From: Firmicutes bacterium UBA4795
GTDB lineage: Bacteria > Bacillota > Desulfotomaculia > Desulfotomaculales > Nap2-2B
Assembly (NCBI GenBank): GCA_002402825.1
Contig: DHGP01000018.1
Span: 1-64,000 of the forward strand
Direction of reading: 5' to 3'
Length of the DNA stretch: 64,000 nt
The translations under genes were made by a program, and so were the position numbers. The notes beneath the pieces are model-generated. The model saw nothing but the letters and a program-made list of their open reading frames with translations. It was not told where the DNA came from and searched no databases. Positions 61,770 to 64,000 of this stretch are shown here, piece after piece. Within the stretch, counting starts at the first letter, position 1. Every line of letters begins with the position of its first letter.

Positions 61770-62717
61770 TTGACGGTAACGCTGGTGGAAAGTTTAAAAG
61801 GAAGAGATTTGCTTTCTTTAGCGGAATTTACCCCCGCCGAAATAAAATGTATTTTGGATTTAGCTGCTGAATTAAAGCAAAAACAAAAAAGAGGAGAGCC
61901 GCAAACCTCTATTTTGGCTGGAAAAACTTTAGGGATGATTTTTCAAAAGGCTTCCACACGCACCCGGGTATCCTTTGAAGTAGCTACGTACCAGTTAGGA
62001 GGATACGCGCTTTTCCTTAACGCTAACGATTTACAGTTAGGACGAGGCGAGACCATCGCAGATACAGCCCGCGTTTTGTCCCGTTATTTAGACGGCCTGG
62101 TTATTCGCACTTACGCCCATCAAGATGTGGAAGAGCTAGCGCTTTACGCTAATATTCCTGTAATCAACGGACTTTCTGACCTGTACCATCCCTGCCAGGT
62201 ATTGGCCGACTTGCAAACAATCCGGGAGCATAAAGGGAATTTAGATGATTTAAAATTAGCTTACGTGGGGGACGGTAATAATGTTTGTCATTCTTTACTT
62301 ATTGCGGCCGCTAAACTAGGTCTGCCCTTCTTTGTTGCAACTCCTGAAGAATATCCTCCCGCGGAAAAGGTAATTTCCTTGGCCAGGCAAATTGCTTGGC
62401 AAACCGGAAGCCAAATTAAAATTTTAAACTCTCCAGTGGCAGCAGTAGCGGACGCGGACGTTGTAATTACGGACGTCTGGACCAGTATGGGTCAGGAGGC
62501 AAGCTCAAAACAACGAAGAAAAGCTTTTGCTCCTTACCAGGTAAATACTGAATTAGTAAAACACGCCAGGCCGGATTTTATCTTTTTGCATTGTTTACCG
62601 GCCCACCGGGGCGAAGAGGTAACAGCCGACATTATTGACGGACCCCACGCGGTAGTGTGGGATGAGGCGGAAAATAGACTGCACGTCCAAAAAGCTATTT
62701 TAAGTCTTGTTTTGTAA
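61770..62717 (+). CDS. argF: Ornithine carbamoyltransferase
   Basis: 315 residues. Carbamoyl phosphate loop S-T-R-T-R in KASTRTRVSFEVA, ornithine loop FLHCLPAHRGEEV, QDVEELALYANIPVINGLSD. TTG start with GAAAGGAAGG; the REP-like repeat lies in the 56-bp gap to argD. Confidence 0.97.
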   Translation: MTVTLVESLKGRDLLSLAEFTPAEIKCILDLAAELKQKQKRGEPQTSILAGKTLGMIFQKASTRTRVSFEVATYQLGGYALFLNANDLQLGRGETIADTARVLSRYLDGLVIRTYAHQDVEELALYANIPVINGLSDLYHPCQVLADLQTIREHKGNLDDLKLAYVGDGNNVCHSLLIAAAKLGLPFFVATPEEYPPAEKVISLARQIAWQTGSQIKILNSPVAAVADADVVITDVWTSMGQEASSKQRRKAFAPYQVNTELVKHARPDFIFLHCLPAHRGEEVTADIIDGPHAVVWDEAENRLHVQKAILSLVL

Positions 62718-62735
62718 AAATAAACGTTTCAAAAT

Positions 62736-62768
62736 TGTAGTAGGGGCGTATTGCTATACGCCCCTACA
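62736..62768. repeat. REP-like palindrome between argF and argG
   Basis: TAGGGGCGTATTG-CTATACGCCCCTA (62741-62766) with TGTAG and CA outside. Same family as 61723. Confidence 0.9.
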
Positions 62769-62787
62769 TTGAAAGGGGTTTAAAAAA

Positions 62788-63999
62788 ATGGTTAAAAAAG
62801 TAGTTCTAGCTTATTCAGGCGGTCTGGATACCTCCATTATTATTCCCTGGCTCAAAGAAAATTACCACTGTGAGGTTATTGCCATGGTGGCAGATTTGGG
62901 CCAAGGGGAGGAACTGGCCCCTTTAAAAGAAAAAGCCTTAAAAAGTGGGGCCAGTAAAATTTACCTAGAAGATTTAAAACAAGAATTTATTGAGGAGTAC
63001 ATTTTTCCTACCTTACAGGCCGGGGCAGTTTACGAAGGTAAATACCTTTTAGGCACATCCATAGCCCGCCCCTTGATTGCTAAATACCTGGTCTTAACCG
63101 CCCAAAAAGAAGGGGCTGAGGCAGTTGCCCATGGCGCCACCGGCAAGGGTAACGACCAGGTCCGTTTTGAATTAAGCGTTAAAGCGCTAAACCCGAATTT
63201 AAAAATTATTGCCCCATGGCGTGAGTGGCGTATCCGCTCCCGGGAAGAAGCTATTGATTATGCGGCTGTCAGAAACATTCCTATCCCGGTAACTAAAAAA
63301 GACCCTTACAGCCGGGACCGCAATCTTTGGCACTTAAGCCATGAGGGCGGAAACCTGGAAGACGTGACTAAAGAACCACCCCCGGATTTATTGCAGCTTA
63401 CCGTTCCCCCGGAAAAAGCCCCTGATTCACCTGTCTACGTGGAAATTTCCTTTGTTGAAGGCCTCCCTAGGGAAGTTAACGGTAAACAAATGCCGGCCGT
63501 GACCCTGGTGGAAGAGTTAAACCGGTTGGGTCAGGCAAACGGTATTGGAGTGGTTGATTTGTTGGAAAACCGCCTGGTAGGAATGAAATCACGCGGGGTG
63601 TACGAAACACCAGGGGGAACCATACTTTACCTGGCGCACCAAGAATTAGAATATTTAACTTTAGACCGCCAAACCATGCACTTTAAAAATATAGTGGCCC
63701 AGCGGTACGCCGAACTGGTTTACGACGGCCTATGGTTTTCCCCGCTTAAAACGGCTCTGGATGCTTTTGTAAAGGCCACCCAGCAGACAGTTACGGGAAA
63801 AGTGCGTCTGAAGCTTTACAAAGGAAACTGCATCCCGGCCGGCGCCAGCTCACCTTACTCCTTATACCATCAGGAACTAGCTACCTTTGGCCAGGATGAA
63901 ATATACAGCCAGGCTGACGCCACAGGCTTTATTAATTTATTTGGATTGCCTTTAAAAGTCCAAGCCCTTTTAAGACAAAAAGGGAAGGTGGAACATTAA
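62788..63999 (+). CDS. argG: Argininosuccinate synthase
   Basis: 403 residues, complete, ending just before the window edge. P loop AYSGGLDTSIIIPWL, HGATGKGNDQVRFEL, APWREW and SRDRNLWHLSHEGGNLED. Joins citrulline to aspartate with ATP. argH would be expected next. Confidence 0.97.
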   Translation: MVKKVVLAYSGGLDTSIIIPWLKENYHCEVIAMVADLGQGEELAPLKEKALKSGASKIYLEDLKQEFIEEYIFPTLQAGAVYEGKYLLGTSIARPLIAKYLVLTAQKEGAEAVAHGATGKGNDQVRFELSVKALNPNLKIIAPWREWRIRSREEAIDYAAVRNIPIPVTKKDPYSRDRNLWHLSHEGGNLEDVTKEPPPDLLQLTVPPEKAPDSPVYVEISFVEGLPREVNGKQMPAVTLVEELNRLGQANGIGVVDLLENRLVGMKSRGVYETPGGTILYLAHQELEYLTLDRQTMHFKNIVAQRYAELVYDGLWFSPLKTALDAFVKATQQTVTGKVRLKLYKGNCIPAGASSPYSLYHQELATFGQDEIYSQADATGFINLFGLPLKVQALLRQKGKVEH

Positions 64000-64000
64000 T

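Overview
The window looks like the chromosome of a spore-forming, anaerobic Gram-positive bacterium of the Clostridia, most like the Peptococcaceae / Desulfotomaculum-Pelotomaculum group (inference). The clues are a siroheme-dependent (Ahb) heme pathway, a selenocysteine tRNA, sporulation proteins (SpoVB, a GerMN lipoprotein, SpoIIIE/FtsK, a SpoVD-like PBP), meso-DAP-type MurE and moderate base composition with purine-rich ribosome binding sites.

Layout. (1) 1-4.7 kb: 3' end of tRNA-Arg, a flavin-reductase-like protein, an FtsK/SpoIIIE translocase, a GerMN lipoprotein and a small membrane protein. (2) 4.7-17.6 kb: a heme locus. On the minus strand hepT, precorrin-2 dehydrogenase, hemA, hemC, cobA-hemD, ahbC, hemB and ahbD lie in a row. 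Further on, also minus, are ahbA and ahbB. Between them, on the plus strand, are feoA and a feoB split into two overlapping frames behind a DtxR-type operator candidate. Together they lead from glutamyl-tRNA to heme b through siroheme, with ferrous iron uptake alongside; hemL and a sirohydrochlorin chelatase are not in the window. (3) 17.7-20.2 kb: tRNA-Sec, then a cobalamin-riboswitch-like leader in front of sucCD. (4) 20.2-27.8 kb: a decayed accessory island. It holds ISLre2-type and IS3-type transposase remnants, an intact corA, a doubly broken Phd/PIN toxin-antitoxin pair, and a type I restriction system with an intact hsdS but broken hsdR and hsdM, interrupted by a REP-associated tyrosine transposase (RAYT) gene. 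(5) 27.9-33.3 kb: MoxR/VWA pair, D,D-carboxypeptidase, MetE-like protein, PHP phosphatase. (6) 33.4-53.3 kb: a nearly complete division and cell wall (dcw) cluster, mraZ to ftsZ, without ftsA and with two DUF881 genes plus the small basic protein. (7) 53.3-64 kb: spoVB (minus), an EF-G-like GTPase, then argC-J-B-D-F-G.

The most unusual signal is a set of short palindromic repeats of several families, scattered between genes and also lying IN FRAME inside or at the ends of conserved genes: hemC, cobA-hemD, ahbC, dacF-like, murD, murB, ftsQ, a DUF881 gene and the EF-G-like gene. In ftsQ, the DUF881 gene and the EF-G-like gene they encode nearly the same peptide (GQASGRQDAYPT or SQALGSQDAHPT). 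One family, with a GGGGCGTAT...ATACGCCCC core, also sits as a perfect 30-nt palindrome inside the RAYT gene. I read this as REP-like elements that can be carried as coding sequence, possibly moved by the RAYT. A second oddity is murD, whose only plausible full-length start is an ATA codon placed correctly behind a strong ribosome binding site.
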